A stretch of DNA of 64,000 bases from Bromus sterilis (taxonomy: Eukaryota > Streptophyta > Magnoliopsida > Poales > Poaceae), in the NCBI GenBank assembly GCA_950022295.1, contig OX465599.1:286275501-286339500 (forward strand), read 5' to 3'. Below are positions 1-12,606 of this stretch, in pieces. Below the pieces are notes generated by a model. It saw only the letters and a program-made list of their open reading frames with translations. It was not told the origin of the DNA and made no database searches. The position numbers were made by a program, and so were the translations under genes. Positions within the stretch are counted from its first letter, which is position 1, and each line of letters begins with the position of its first letter.

Positions 1-453
1 GCTGTAATTTGTTTACCTCGCATGGCTATTTTATCGTATTTTGGGAGAGAGACATCACTAGTGAACATCATAGGACCCTGGTCCATATTTCCAATACTGT
101 TTACACCCACTATCAATTTACTGCTTTATTTACTTTTCCGTTGTTATCACTATCATTATTATCCCGTGCGTTTTATCCTTTGTAAACAACAAGGCCGGAG
201 GAATTGACAAGTCCTCTGTACTCGTTGGGAAGCAAAGTTATTTTCTGTGTGTGCAGGTCCTGGTGAAGTTAGCAACCTCGGTTGTAAACGACGCCATTGT
301 TCAGTTCACCACCTTCTTGTCGATCTTGGAGTCCTACTGGTTCGATACTCAACCTTAGCATCTTTGCTAAGGGAAATTGCTGCTATCTACATCTCAACCT
401 TCCACTTTGGGTAACCAACGAGGGGCCGTTAAATCGTACTATCAGCCGTATCA
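1..453 (+). mobile_element. Gypsy LTR (family D), 3' end
   Basis: This stretch aligns by eye with 54782-55194, the 3' part of the plus-strand D LTR, and with the reverse complement of about 49001-49400. Shared landmarks are a block beginning GTAATTTGTTTACCTCGCAT, then GGGAGAGAGACATCACTAGTGAACATCA, given here only as a landmark pair, and near the end a CATCTCAACCTTCCACTT block. The LTR ends in CA at 453. No primer-binding site follows, so this is the outer end of a 3' LTR or of a solo LTR. Its start lies outside the window, so the TSD cannot be tested. Confidence 0.85.
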
Positions 454-733
454 GCGGCCTTGTGCATAGTAGGTTGACGCGGACGTAGCCGTCGAGGTAA
501 TTGGGCTCGGGGAGCTCCAGGATGAACTCGCTCGGGAGATGTGAGCCGGGTTGGGGTGGATTAGTCGAGCAACCAATATTTACTCGCCAAGATGTGGTGA
601 GGTGGTTGGGATGGGGCAGTAGGCGAGATTTACTAGGTATGGCTAACTTTGTGCATTTAATTGACGGGATCAGAGAGAATCGTTTAGATATATGGACCAT
701 GGGATTGCACAAGATCAACGATGCATGAGCCAT
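454..733 (-). pseudogene. Exon-like fragment of unknown origin
   Basis: This is a unique stretch between the Gypsy LTR and the LINE. On the minus strand one frame is open from an ATG at 733 down to the LTR junction at 453, about 93 codons. The part nearest the LTR reads like real coding sequence, with a motif LPEPNYLDGYVRVN. I do not recognise the family. The frame then runs into the LTR without stopping, so the fragment is cut by the Gypsy insertion. Its codon-like character is only my impression. It could be a gene remnant, a fragment captured by a transposon, or chance. The unique stretch to about 800 contains nothing else I can name. Confidence 0.25.
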
Positions 734-1104
734 CTGGAAAAAGTTTATTATCAGACTTCTGATAAGAAGTGTTTACCTACTGAAAATCAAATGTCAAAGT
801 GTAGTTAGTAATCTCTTGAAGCAGTACACATGAGGAAAAAAGTTGAAAAACATGAGGAACATACACTACTAAGACAACAAAATAAACAAGAACAACAACA
901 ACAAGAACAACAGTTCAGTAGCTTATTGCCAGGTTTTAACAAGAACAGAAACTCAAATGCCAGGATGACATCCCCTTCATCTAATATCCCAGATAGTTGG
1001 TAGGTTTTTGTAACCAACAAACATTGCAGCAAACTCAAGTGCCATGTAAAATTCAGAGCACTACAAAATCATACCTAGTACAACTAACAACACAACCCCT
1101 AATG

Positions 1105-2729
1105 CTGCACGAAACTATTGATGATCTCGACATGCCTGCACCTGAGGCAGTTCCTGATTTAAATGAGGCAGAACCGATGGAGGAAAATTTACTTGGCTGG
1201 GGACACTGGGCTGATCCAGAGAATAATGAATTTATTGATGAAGAAATTTATCCTGGAGAGTTTCAACCACTTGCTGATTTGTTGCAACCTCTGGATGTTC
1301 CTCCTTGTCATACAAGAAGAAATTGAGATCAACAACTCTGATTTAGAGCAAAGTCTTGGTAGTGATCTTTCTTTATCTCTGAATGCAATCAGTAGTGACA
1401 CTGAGATCCTCCCTAGACAAGATGAGGGGGAGGGAAACTCTATTTCAAATGAGATGGGCCTGGCCCAAACCAATATGGAAGACTTATCAGACCTGAACTT
1501 GTCCATGCAGCCCATACAAATCCAACAAGACCCAACACTCCCTGCTCCTTCCAGTGTTACTGATTCCATCAGAGAGACATATGCTCTAGTACTTGTCAGT
1601 CTCTTTCAATTTTCTCTGATTAATAATGACAATGAGCAAGGTAACTCTTCTAATGCTACAGCTACAGAAAAAGTTACACCTACCATTGAAGGATCCTTAG
1701 AATCTGAACTGGAAATAATGCAATGGGACAATCTTGCAGTGGATCCTAGAGTTGTGATTGCAATGCCATTAACCCAGTAATCCAACCTGCTGTAGCATAT
1801 GTTTCCAAGGACAAGAATGTTGTGGATGAACAATACAGTTCCTCTGTGGATGAGGAAATTGAAATCATAAAGGAAGACGTCAATTCTTCTGAAGTTGCTA
1901 AGAACACTGTGCTCCCCATTGATTATTCCTGCACATATGAGCTTCACAATGATTCTCAAATCTCTGAAACCTCCCTGAGTTCAGCTCCTCCCGGTTTCTC
2001 TGAAAAAGGAAAATTTTCTAATCTTTTTAACACTTTTCAGGAGCATGAGGTCATCTCTGGGGCCTCTGCTTTTGAATCTCGAAAAGAATTCTTCTCCTCC
2101 AGGACTGAAGATTCTATACAGATACAAGTACCTAAAGAATGGGCTCACTTTATTACAAGTCAATTTCTCTCTCCTGATAAGTTCACTTGGATAATTTATT
2201 TTCTTCAATCTCAAATGTCGAGTATAATAGTTGAAGGAACTGCTCATGAAGATCTTTTGTCCATCTTTATCCGTGATAAATGCCCAAATAATCAGCCATT
2301 GATCTGCTCTAAATTTGAAACTGAACATAATGAATTTTCTGAAAGGTAGTCTAAATGTAATAATTTCTGTACTCCGAAGGGAAAGAGCAATCCATGTACT
2401 GAGAAGGATGCTATGATTGCCTCCACTACCAGTGCTCTGCATGCAAGAGGAAAAAGGAAAAACAGAGCCCCCTGGTGGAAACAGAGGTAAGGAGAAGTGC
2501 CAAACTGACTTGTCATCCAAAGGGATTGAAGAAAGATATATGTCAAAATAGAAATTGTTTAGCTTGCAATGCTATTACCCCACCCCTAAAATGCAAAGTG
2601 GTTAAAAATCTGAATACCTCTTATTGCAAGGTCAATGCCAAAGATACAACTGAAGAGGTGTTGGCCAAGAAGCAGAGAGGAAATAAGGTCTCCAAAGGCA
2701 AGGGAGCCAAAGCTCCAAAAAAGCTCTAG
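1105..2729 (+). pseudogene. LINE ORF1 (broken)
   Basis: This is an ORF1-type RNA-binding protein remnant of the LINE, spread over at least three frames. An acidic N-terminal part (motif DLNEAEPMEE, about 1108-1323) shifts frame near 1310 into a Ser/Asn/Glu-rich segment that ends at 1780. The next piece (about 1822-2349) contains PKEWAHFITSQFLSPDKFTW. The last piece (2475-2729) has the C-terminal motif of grass LINE ORF1 proteins: RRS, then C-x4-C-x2-C, then PPLKCKVVKNLNTSYCK, followed by a Lys-rich tail. The usual N-terminal zinc-knuckle part is not visible, which fits 5' truncation. It lies directly upstream of ORF2, as in intact grass LINEs. Confidence 0.7.
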
Positions 2730-2924
2730 ATTGAAGAATGATCTAGCTGCAGTAATCTTATCGTCTTTTGTGGTATGTTATGTATGCCTCTTATATAATG
2801 GATTTTAATTCACTAAGGAGCACTAAGAAGTTTGTGCCTCGGATTTTAATGATGGATGCTATGTTTAGTCCTCTCTTCTACCTTTCTGATCTCACTACAG
2901 TTTTATACTGGTCTCTATGTTTGG

Positions 2925-3330
2925 CAAGTGGAACATTTTAAACTGGAACATTAGAGGCATTAACTCCCAGGAAAAATGGCTGGCAACTTCAAACAAAATA
3001 AATGAATGAAATAGCTCTATTATCTGTCTGCAAGAAAAAAAACATAGCAATTTGATCAAGCTTATTTAAGGATTTTTTCCCAAATAGTATAAACAAATTC
3101 GACTTTGTACCACCTGAAGGAGCATCAGGAGGACTATTAATTGCATGGAATGAGAGACTTTTCTAAGGAGAATGCCTGTTAAAAAATAAATATTCCATTT
3201 CCATCAGATTCACTTCCACCAGAAACAAACAATCTTGGATCCTAACTAATATCTATGGGCCATGTGAACAAGAGCAGAGAATTGGCTTCATGGAATGGTT
3301 CAGTAACATTCAAATGCCAGAGTCCACCAA
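2925..3330 (+). pseudogene. LINE ORF2, endonuclease N-terminal part
   Basis: This is the start of the apurinic-like endonuclease domain that nicks target DNA during LINE retrotransposition. The reading frame shows WNIRGINSQEKW, the metal-binding N-terminal motif, and IICLQE, which carries the catalytic glutamate, followed by a glycine-rich stretch with LLIAWNE and IYGPCEQEQR. Several in-frame stops and at least one shift are present. The frame breaks off at 3330 where the C1 LTR is inserted and resumes at 7716. Confidence 0.75.
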
Positions 3331-6300
3331 TGTAAGGCCCGACATGCGGTACTGTTCCAAATCTAGATGTTTCCATTCAGATCCGGGGACGAAGCACATA
3401 TCGGTCCCACCACGACATATGACACTGCCATATGCCCCGGATTTCCAACATGATATCACAACATCACAACTATAAGTATACAACATATCATACAATTGGC
3501 ATACAATTGCCTTAAATACATTACATCAGCGGAAGATACATGTCTGGGTACAGACTACAATCAAATGCCTAGTGGCAAAGGTAAAAAACACACCATCCCG
3601 TAACCACAAGGGTCCAGGCTCTCCGCGGGGATCCACCTAACTAGTCGTCGTCGAGTCTTCGTGAAGGCGTCCATAAGAAGGGTCGTCGAGCTCCTCTGAA
3701 GTCCATGATCGTTGCATAACGTGCATAAAAGAGAAAAGAAAGAGGTGAGCTATATCAAAAGTCTTGTAACTAACTTATCACGGGTAAGATGGGGGTAGTG
3801 GTGAGGTTGCAGACGCACTAGCAATATATGAGTGGCTAACGGTCTATTTTAGAGTAAGATGAGAACCAAGCATTCAATGAGGAATCGTCTCCAATAAGTC
3901 TTGCTATCAACTACTTACGCAAGCATAACACCTATCCTATCCTTGTCCTCCTCTTCACACCCCGACAAAGAAGAAGCAGTCAAGGCACACACACGTTGAA
4001 TCAAATTATTAGGATTATCTCAGTTGTTGTTGTCTATGAACAGAGAGTAGGTCTCAAGTCCTCCATAACCGTGGACACGGCTTCTCAAAAATATTTAACC
4101 CTGTAGGTTTGTACCAACTGCGCATTACAAGGCTCCGCACGCACGCCCATCTCTCTAGTTTCTACCCATCACAGGCAGCCATGTTATGATTTAGTTCCGA
4201 GAGATCCGAAATGACAGGTCCCTCTAGCTAACAACGAACAAACCGGGTGGCCCCCGGTGAGTCGACATCCATCTCAGGAGCTGGTCGCGCTCTCGATCTG
4301 GTCTCTACCGTATGACTCCAGGTTTGGATTGCCGGTTAATCTCACATGAGACCAGGTCTTCAGTCGGTCATGATGGGCAAGCAAAGAACCATGTCCTTAC
4401 TGGTCCGGGTTAGTTTAAAGAAAGTCTGCTAGGAGTGACCCGATAGACACACACACAGCTTCAAATGGTAAATCAGCTTGGGCCACCATTAGAAATGTTT
4501 GAAGCTAGGTAGGTAAGAAAAGGGGACCCCATAAAATCCCACACGCGGTTAGGCAGGATCGTCAAGAGACACAATACCCGGAACTCGGGTCCTAGGTGAC
4601 TCGAATGGAACAAAGCATCGGGGCGGGATAGCCTAGACCTTCCATCCTTCGTCGAATATAGTCAACATTATAATAATCATATCATCCACAATAAATATAA
4701 TAGTGTGATAGCCCAATCCAAGGAGTAACATGATAACAGTTGATAACATCCTAGCATGCATACTAAGCAGTGGCTGAGCAGCGAGCAATAGTAACATAGC
4801 CGAACAAGGTTTGCTGGGATGTGGAGGACATGGCTGTTTGGGTTTATTTGAGAGGCATGAATATGAAGTGGTAGGATCAAGAAATAGTTCTATCCTACAC
4901 CTAGGCGCGAGTGAGATGAAAGTTATAAGAATGATATATGCTCCCCCTTACCTGATGAGAAGACGAAGTCAAAGGTGCAGTCGATCGCAAGCTCGCATCG
5001 TCTCCGAGAGGTACCCGCGGAAGCACACAAGAAGGAAACACTGGAAAAGGCAATCAACGAACAAGCATCTATTACTACGAAGCAATCACGAGCAAGCATC
5101 AACAAGAAGGAAACACGAGACAACGCACTACGTCATCGCATCTATCGTCGAGAGCGGTTAATAACAGGTTAAGTGAGGTACTCGTCACACACGACGATAC
5201 CGCACATTTACGATGGTTCATGTTGTTTAGCTACACAACATGAGCAAAGGTTGTTAACATGGCATCTCACTCAAGCATGGCATAGCACACAAACATGACA
5301 AGAGGTGAAGCCTAAGGTAAACTATCTATGCTAGTCAATTTAAGTGAGGCACAACCTAAACATGGCATATCACTAAGTACCCCACGATAATTTAAACATT
5401 TGGTACTGTTCTTCCCTAAAACATATTTTAGGTTGGTTAACAACAGTAAACAATAGCATAAACACAAAGTACATGAAATTCTAATCAAGATATATATAAA
5501 GAACACTCCAAACGGAGTTACGGTTAAAAAGATACAAGCAATACAAGTTATGCACACAATCTGCCAACATCAGGTAGCACACTTTAGATCAACAATAAAC
5601 AAGCAAAAGGTTGTAAACATGCACGAAAAAGATATGCAACTAAATTAGACATGGCAGGCATGGCATGGAAAAAGGAATCATGCAAATAGGCATCATGAAA
5701 AATTAATTATAGCCCAAGCAAAAAGCAATAAAACATTACTGGTCTAGGACTTAGTGAAAATCAGGAAAACAGGGTAAAAACTGTTATTTTCATGCTGTAT
5801 AAACAGGGGCAAAACTATATGAAAAAGTGCAGAAACATGACATAGCAATATGTGGGCATGAAGTAGACATGATGATGATCAGGTACAAACAAGAATCAAG
5901 GTCATATGCATCACAGATCAAAAGATATTAAGCATGCAACATGGCATCAGAAAGTTACAGACTTAGTGAAAACAGAGGTGGCTGTCAACAACAGCGGCAT
6001 AGCAACTTTGGAGCTAAACATAACTATGACCAGGAATGTAAACATGAAAATGCAATACATATAATGGAAGTAGACATGGCATAGATCAAAATGACATATT
6101 GCAATGCTCAATAGGATGCACGGTTAAAAAGATATAGGGCAGCAAAGTAGCAACTTTATATAAACAACATCACACTAACAGCAGGGTAGATACTTTGGGT
6201 GACGAAACAAACATCATGCAGCAGGCAAATATGACATGTTAATGCATAGCATTGAATTAGACATGATGCTTAACAGTATGCAACAAGAATCAATGCAATA

Positions 6301-7715
6301 GGCCTCATGGATGTGTCACAATCATCAATCAAACTTGCGATAAAATAACAGCAGCAACACACTAACAGAAAATAATAGCAGTTAACAGTCTGATGCCCAC
6401 TTCAACACATATTAACAACATCAAGAAGGACTCAAATCAAAATTTCACAAAATATGAACTGAAGTACACACAAAACTAAACAATTTTCCTTTTGGGCACA
6501 ATGTCATTCGAGCTACGGTTTACTCGCAAATTACGTTGCAAAACAGTATACGGCAACACAATATCCACACTTAGCAGAAATATAGATAAAAAGGGAAATC
6601 ATAAAGTAGAAAAAAGAGGGCTCGGCCTATCAGGCCGCTGGTGTGCTGGAGGGGCGTCTGGGCCGTACCGGGACGCTGGAGGCCGCTGGGCCCACGGCGG
6701 CGGGGCTGGCCTAGGTTGACCGCGCGATCCCGATCCAGGGTCGGCCGGCGGTGGCTGCCGTTGGCGGCGGCGAGCAGGCGGCGGCGGGCACGCACAACGA
6801 GGCGAGGAGGGTCGGCAAGGAGGCATCGGGGTGGCCGGATCCGGGCGCGCCGGTCGGGATCCGTGGTCGGCGGCGGGGTCTTGGGCTCGGGAGGCCGGAG
6901 CCAGGACGAGCTCGCCAGCTCGGGTTCTCCATGGCGGCGGCCTCGGCTGGCTCCTCCAGCGAAGGAGAGAGGGAGGCGGTGAGACGAGGGAGGAGAGGAG
7001 GAGGCGCTTGGAGAGGAGGAGGAGGAGATGGCCGGCGCGGCGGCGCGGCCTTGCCGGAGACGAGCGGCGCGGCGGCGTGCCCTCGGGGTGGAGGTTGGTG
7101 GAGGCTGGGACGGATCTGAACCGTTGGATGGTCAGATCCAACGGATGAGATTGCATCTGGCTAGGGTTTCGGGAAATTGGGGGGAAATTGGGCAGATTTA
7201 GGGATTTTAGAGGGGGTGGCTGCAATTTTTGCTAGGGGGAAACCCTAGAAAGGGGATTGGCAGTTTGCAAAAACATCCTCGGTTTTTCTCTCTCGCGCGC
7301 GGTATTTACGTTCATGACCGCCGGGGGTCCGCAGGACCTTCGATTCGGGTAAAACTTCGAACTGCGCGATCAGCGCGTCAAGCCAGCAGCGTTCACCTCG
7401 AGCTAGAACCGTTTCGAGAACACTTTCCGGCGCGCTATAAAAATATCCCGTTTACTTATTAAACGGGGTTTTTCGTTCCGTTGGCTACGGCTGGTCTTGT
7501 GCGGCTTTTTGCGACGGTGTCGGGTGAAACTCGGTGTCGCAAAGGTCGAGTGTCAGGGTGGAAAGGGTCGGTCTTCGTCCGATATGAGATAAGAGGGGGA
7601 AAAATAATCTCTGATCAATAAATCGGGGATGCAAACACCGCAACCAAATCAGACAATCAAACAATTCACACCGAAAACAAATTTTTTTACTTTTTGTGAA
7701 ATCTAGGCTGTTACA
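3331..7715 (-). mobile_element. Long solo LTR C1 (Gypsy-like), TSD ACCAA
   Basis: A 4,385-bp insertion reading TGTAAGGCCC at the left and GGCTGTTACA at the right, flanked by a perfect 5-bp duplication ACCAA (3326-3330 and 7716-7720). No internal primer-binding site, second LTR or pol domain is present, so it behaves as a solo LTR. Orientation is inferred as minus: on that strand it starts TGTAACAGCC and has an AAACCCTAG motif followed by a GC-rich, exon-like module with an ATG at 6932. It aligns along most of its length with C2 (8351-12606) and C3 (50518-53600). The family resembles long-LTR Gypsy/LARD-type elements of grasses, but I cannot name it. Confidence 0.85.
6600..7260 (-). promoter_or_regulatory. 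GC-rich promoter/leader-like module of C1
   Basis: On the minus strand this segment has the look of a grass promoter plus 5' leader: AAACCCTAG motifs near 7165 (minus) and 7243 (plus), a pyrimidine-rich CCTCC leader, and then an ATG at 6932 opening a short 73-codon frame. The equivalent modules in C2 and C3 are poorly alignable although the surrounding LTR aligns well. The TATA box visible in C2 (12131-12140) is missing here because about 30 bp between AAACCCTAGAAAGGGG and GGCAGTTT are deleted. The stem CCCGTTTA...TAAACGGG lies at 7447-7467. Promoter activity is inferred. Confidence 0.4.
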
Positions 7716-7784
7716 ACCAACTGGGTGATCATGGGTGATTTCAATTACATTAGATATCCCCACAACAGAAACTGAGGAAATGGG
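7716..7784 (+). pseudogene. LINE ORF2, endonuclease middle fragment
   Basis: A 69-bp island of LINE between two inserted retroelements. It reads NWVIMGDFNYIRYP, the GDFN motif of the endonuclease domain that contains a catalytic Asp/Asn pair. It starts with the right-hand ACCAA copy of the C1 duplication and ends with the left-hand ATGGG copy of the Copia duplication. An in-frame stop follows the RYPHNRN motif. The frame continues at 20057 with NGDFNNM. Confidence 0.85.
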
Positions 7785-8350
7785 TGTTGGAGATATGCCC
7801 TAGAGGCAATCATGTTATGATGTTATCTCCTTATGTATTCATGAGTTATTTGTATTGTCCTTGAACATCATCACTGATATGTATCAATAAGTACGTGACT
7901 TGTTTGTGAGACTATATATTCTATGATGATTGTTAAATGGTCCCTAGTTGACAAGGTTATGCGAACACATATCCTTGACTAGTATATGATTCGATTGATG
8001 ACTATGTTTCACAAGTCATGAGCATGGAGATGCTACCGATAGTTTGGACTTAGTGATGGGATCACTGAGTTGGACAGAGACCCACTTTGAGACGCAGCGA
8101 GTTATTGCCATCTGTTAGTCTCAATACAATGTATACGCCATGTCCTAGACCTGAGGTTCTCGCATGTTCTCGGGATGAGGAATGACTCACTTAGGGACTA
8201 TCAAACGCTACACCGTAACTGGGTAGTTATAAAGGTAGCTTACGGGTGAGTCATGATACATGCCGCGAGACATGGTTGATCAAGTTGGATTTTCCCCTCC
8301 ACTTTGGAGAGATATTCTCTGGGCCCTCTCGAGTGATAAGATTCAGAAAG

Positions 8351-11300
8351 TGTAAAGCACGATATGCAGTACTGTTCCAGATCTAGATGTTTCCATCCAG
8401 ATCCAGGGACGAAGCACATATCGGTCCCACCGCGACATATGACGAAGTCATATGCCCTCGATTTCCAACATGATATCACAACATTACAGATACAGGATAC
8501 TACATCTCATACAATCGGCATACAACTGCCTTAATACAATACAACAACGAAAGACATATGTCTGAGTACAGACTACAATCAAATGCCTAGTGGCAAAGAG
8601 AAAAACATCGATCCCCATAACCACACGGGTCCAGGCCCTTCGCCGGGATCCGCCTAACTAGTCGTTGTCGAGTCTCCACGTGAAACGTCGATCACCATAT
8701 CTGTTGTCGATCAGGACCCTAAAAAGAGTTTGGGGGTAGTATCATGAGTACAGAGGTACCCAGCATCCAACTGTAGTGGTCATATGACCCAGCAAGGACT
8801 TTATCACTCGTCATTCTAGGACAACTAGTAGTTTACGGTAAGGATGGGGTAAGTGGTGAGGTTGCTGCCGCACTAGCATTTATGAAGTGGCTAACGATCT
8901 AGAGAGTAAGATAAGAAGCCAAGCATTCGATGAGGAATCGCCTCCAACAAGTCTTGCTATCAACTAATTACGCAAACATAACACCTATCCTATCCTTGTC
9001 CTCCTCTTCGCATCCCGACGAAGAAGAAGCAGTCAAGGCACACGCACACATTGATGAAGTTATATTAAGATTATCTCAGTTGTTATTGTCTATGAACAAG
9101 GAGTAGGTCTCAAGTCATCCATAACCGTGGACACGGCTTCTCAAAAAGATTTAACCCTGCAGGGGTGTACCAACTGCCCATTACAAGGCTCCACACGCAC
9201 GCCCATCTCCCTCAGTTGCTACCCATGATAGGCAACCATTTTATGATTTAGTCCCAAGAGATCCGGAACGACAGGTCCCTCTAACTAACAACGCACAAAT
9301 CCGGGTGGCCCCCGGTGAGTCGACATCCAACTCAAAATCCGGCCGCGCTCTCGAATCGGCCTCTACCGTCTAGACGAGGTCGGATAGGTTGCCCAAGCAG
9401 ATGTGGACAACCCCCTAGCTCCCTGGGGTGGACCAACAAGAGAAACCATGTCTCCGCTGGCCCAAGTTGTTTCAAAGAATATCTGCCAGGAGCTACCCGA
9501 CAGACACACACACGGTTTCAAATGGTAAATCAGCTTGGGCCACCACTAGAAATGTTTGAAGCTAGATAGTTAAGAAAATGGGACCCCATAAAATCCCACA
9601 CGCGGTTAGGCACGCTCAGTCTTAAAACCAATACCCGGAACTCGGGTCCTAGGTGACTCGAATGGAACAAAGCGTCGAGGCGGGATAGCCTAGACCTTCC
9701 ATCCTTCGTCGAATATAGTCAACATTATAATAATCATATCATCAACAACAATATAATAATGTGATATCCCGAACCAAGGAGTAACTGGGTAACATCGTAG
9801 CATCCTAAGCATGCATACTAAGCAGGGGCTGAGCAACGAGCAATAGTAACATAGCAGTACAAGGTTTGCTGGGAGGGGACATGCCTGTATCGGTTTGAAA
9901 GAGGCTGTAAACATGTGGTAGGATCAAACATCGAACCTATCCTAGACTAGCATGCAAACCGCTGGTTGAAATAGAATGGATCATAAGTAATGTACAGTCC
10001 TTGCCTGTTGATATGTCGGGTTCTGAAGGTGTAGTCGATCGCAAGCTCGCATCGTCTCCGAAGGTACCCGCGGAAGCACACAAGACGATAAACACTGGAA
10101 CGCAATCAACGAGAAAGCACTCTATTACTACGGGGCAACACAAGATCAAGAAGACATCACACGACACGGCAACGTGATACGGATCTATCGTCGAGAACGG
10201 TTACTAACAATTTAAGTGGGGTATCGGTCACACACGACGAATACCACATGTTTTCGGTGGTTCAAGTTGCTTAGCTATAGGTGATCAACCAACGGTTATT
10301 AACATGGCAACTCAAGCAAGCATGGCATATCACATAAACATGTCAAGAGGGGGAGCATAAAGTAAACTTTCTATGCTACTCAATTTAAGTGAGGCACAAC
10401 CTAAACATGGCATAACACTAAGTGCCGCACGACAATTAAAAGAATGGGTACTGTTTTGTCCTAAACCATATTTTAGGTTGGTTAAAAACAACAAACAATA
10501 GCATAAACACAAACTACACGAAAAACTAATCAAGTTAAATATAAAGAACACCCCAAACGGAGTTACGGATCAAAAGATATAAGCAAAACAAGTTACGGGC
10601 ACAATCTGCCAACATCAGGAAGCACACTTTAGAGCAAAGCATAAACAGGGTAATGAATGAAAACATGCTCACAAATGATATGGAACTAAATTAGACATGA
10701 CATGGAAGGCATGGCAAAAAGAATCATGCAAATAGGCATCATAGATCAAAAGATATTAAGCATGCAACATGGCATCGGAACGTTACATACTTAGAGAAAA
10801 ACAGAGGTGGCTGTCAAAAACAGCAGCATAGCAACTTTGGAGCTCAATAACTATATGACAAGCAAGCATATCATGACAATGCAATACATATAATGGAAGT
10901 AGACATGATGCTTAACAATATGCAATTGGAATAACTGAATTCCGATAAACGGTCGCGACACACTCGTCGCCCGAAGTTGCAACAAAATATAAACAGCAGC
11001 ACACTAACAACTGGGTAGCTAATTTGGAGCAAGATACAATCATGATGCAACAAGCAATTATGGCATGTGAATGCATGAAACTGAGGTAGAAACAATGCTT
11101 AACGCAACGCAAAAGGAATCACTCAATTCCGCAGCCGTCGCCCGAAGTTTCAATAAAATAACAGTTACAGCAACTTAGCATCAGTTAACGACAGGTAGCC
11201 CTATTTGAACAGCAATAAATATATCTAAACAACCTCAAAACAATTAACTCACAAAAGATAAAATCTAGAGCACGCAATTCTGAACAATTCGTCTTTTGGG

Positions 11301-12606
11301 CGCAACGAGATCCGAGCTACGGTTCAACGGAAATTAACGTTGCAAAAATAGATCAGCACACAGTTTACTCCAGATTTAGTGAAATTGAGGTGCTGGAATA
11401 ATTAAAATAAAAAAAAAGAACAGAGAAAAAAAAAGGGTCGGGCTCAGGCTCACCATGGACCGAGCCCATCTCGCGGCTGGGCTGGAGCTTGGCCTGGCAG
11501 GCCGGCTTGCTCGGGCTGGCTGGGCCGCCTGGCCTGGCTGGCCCACGTTGGAGGCGAGCGGGTGCTCGAGACTCGTCCATCCCGACGAGCAGGACGGCGG
11601 CGCCGGCACAGCTGGCTTGCCGGCCACCGGCGAGGGGAGGCGGCGCTCATGGCGGCTGCAGGGGCCCTGGCGCGGCGGCGGCGGCCGGATCCGGGAGCTA
11701 GGGAGGCCGACGACGAGCTCCAGGAGGTGGCGGCTGAGGTCGGGGCCGCACCGGCCATGGAGGGTGGCGGCTGGAGCTTCCTGCGGGAGAGAGGGAGAGA
11801 GATGTGAGAAGAAGGAGAGGGGGAGGGAGAGGAAGAGGAAGGGAGAGGGAGGAGTAGCGCGGGGAGAGGTGTGGCGTCCGGCGTGGCGCGGTGGTCGGCC
11901 GGAGGGAGGCGGCGGCGGCCGTGGTCCTCTCGGGCTGGAGGAGAGAGAAGGAGGTTGGTGGAGCTCCTGGTGGGCGACGTGGCGCGCTCTCGTCCGTCCG
12001 ATTCGCAGATCAACGGTCAGGAGCTAGGGTTTCGGGATTGGAGTCAAATTTTGGGCAGATCTGGGCATTGTGAAGGGGGTGGCTGCAATTTTGGCTAGGG
12101 AAACCCTAGAAAGGGGTGGGAGTGTGGTGGTATTTATATAGCCCAGGTGGCTGGCAGTTTACAAAAACATCCCCGGTTTTTCTCTCGCGCGCATGGTGGT
12201 CACGTTTCTGACCGCCGGGGGTCCGCAGGACCTCCGATTCGGGTAAAACTTCGAACTGCGCGATCAGCGAGTCGATCCGGAGGCGTTCACCTCGCGCTGG
12301 AACCGTTCCGAAAACACTTTCCGGCGCGCTATAAAAATATCCCGTTTAATTATTAAACGGGGGTTTTCGTTCCGTTGGCTGCGGCTGGTCTCATGCGTTT
12401 TTCACGACGTGATCGGGTGAAACCCGGTGTCGCAAAGGTCGAGTGTCAGGGTGGTAAGGGTCGGTCTCCCTCCGATACGAGATGAGAGGGGAGAAATAAT
12501 CGCCGATCGATAAATCGGGGATGCAAACACCGCAAACAAATCAGACAATCAAACAATTCACACCGAAAACAAAATTTTTATTTTTTGTGAAATCTGGGCT
12601 GTTACA
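8351..12606 (-). mobile_element. Long solo LTR C2 (Gypsy-like), TSD GAAAG
   Basis: A 4,256-bp insertion (TGTAAAGCAC...GGCTGTTACA) in the Copia 5' LTR, with a perfect duplication GAAAG (8346-8350, 12607-12611). It aligns with C1 and C3 in the outer segments, including a TCGTCGTCGAG/TCGTTGTCGAG block, the CCGTGGACACGG palindrome (9125-9136), CCCTGCAGGG (9155-9164) and the terminal CAAAGGTCGAGTGTCAGGGTGG region. No internal domain or second LTR is present, so it is a solo LTR. The minus strand carries a good TATA box at 12131-12140 and a GC-rich module at about 11430-11990. Confidence 0.9.
12131..12140 (-). promoter_or_regulatory. TATA box of long LTR C2
   Basis: Minus-strand TATATAAATA, preceded by GC and followed within about 40 bp by CTTTCTAGGGTTTCCCTAGCC-type leader sequence in the transcription direction. 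This is the best promoter signal in the C family here. The matching stretch is deleted in C1. Confidence 0.5.

Noticed and set aside
797..1010. CAA-rich stretch at 885-915 as a microsatellite or a LINE target duplication.
   Set aside because: It is short and imperfect, and no matching sequence was found after the LINE 3' end.
6599..7225. Overlapping Pro/Arg-rich ORFs in the C modules (also 11450-12027 and 53001-53684) as real proteins.
   Set aside because: They are not shared between copies and run in several frames. I kept them only as exon-like modules of unknown origin.
3331..7715. Naming the long LTRs as Sukkula or another specific TREP family.
   Set aside because: Length and architecture fit LARD/long-LTR Gypsy types, but the terminal sequence is not the one I associate with Sukkula, and no search is possible here.
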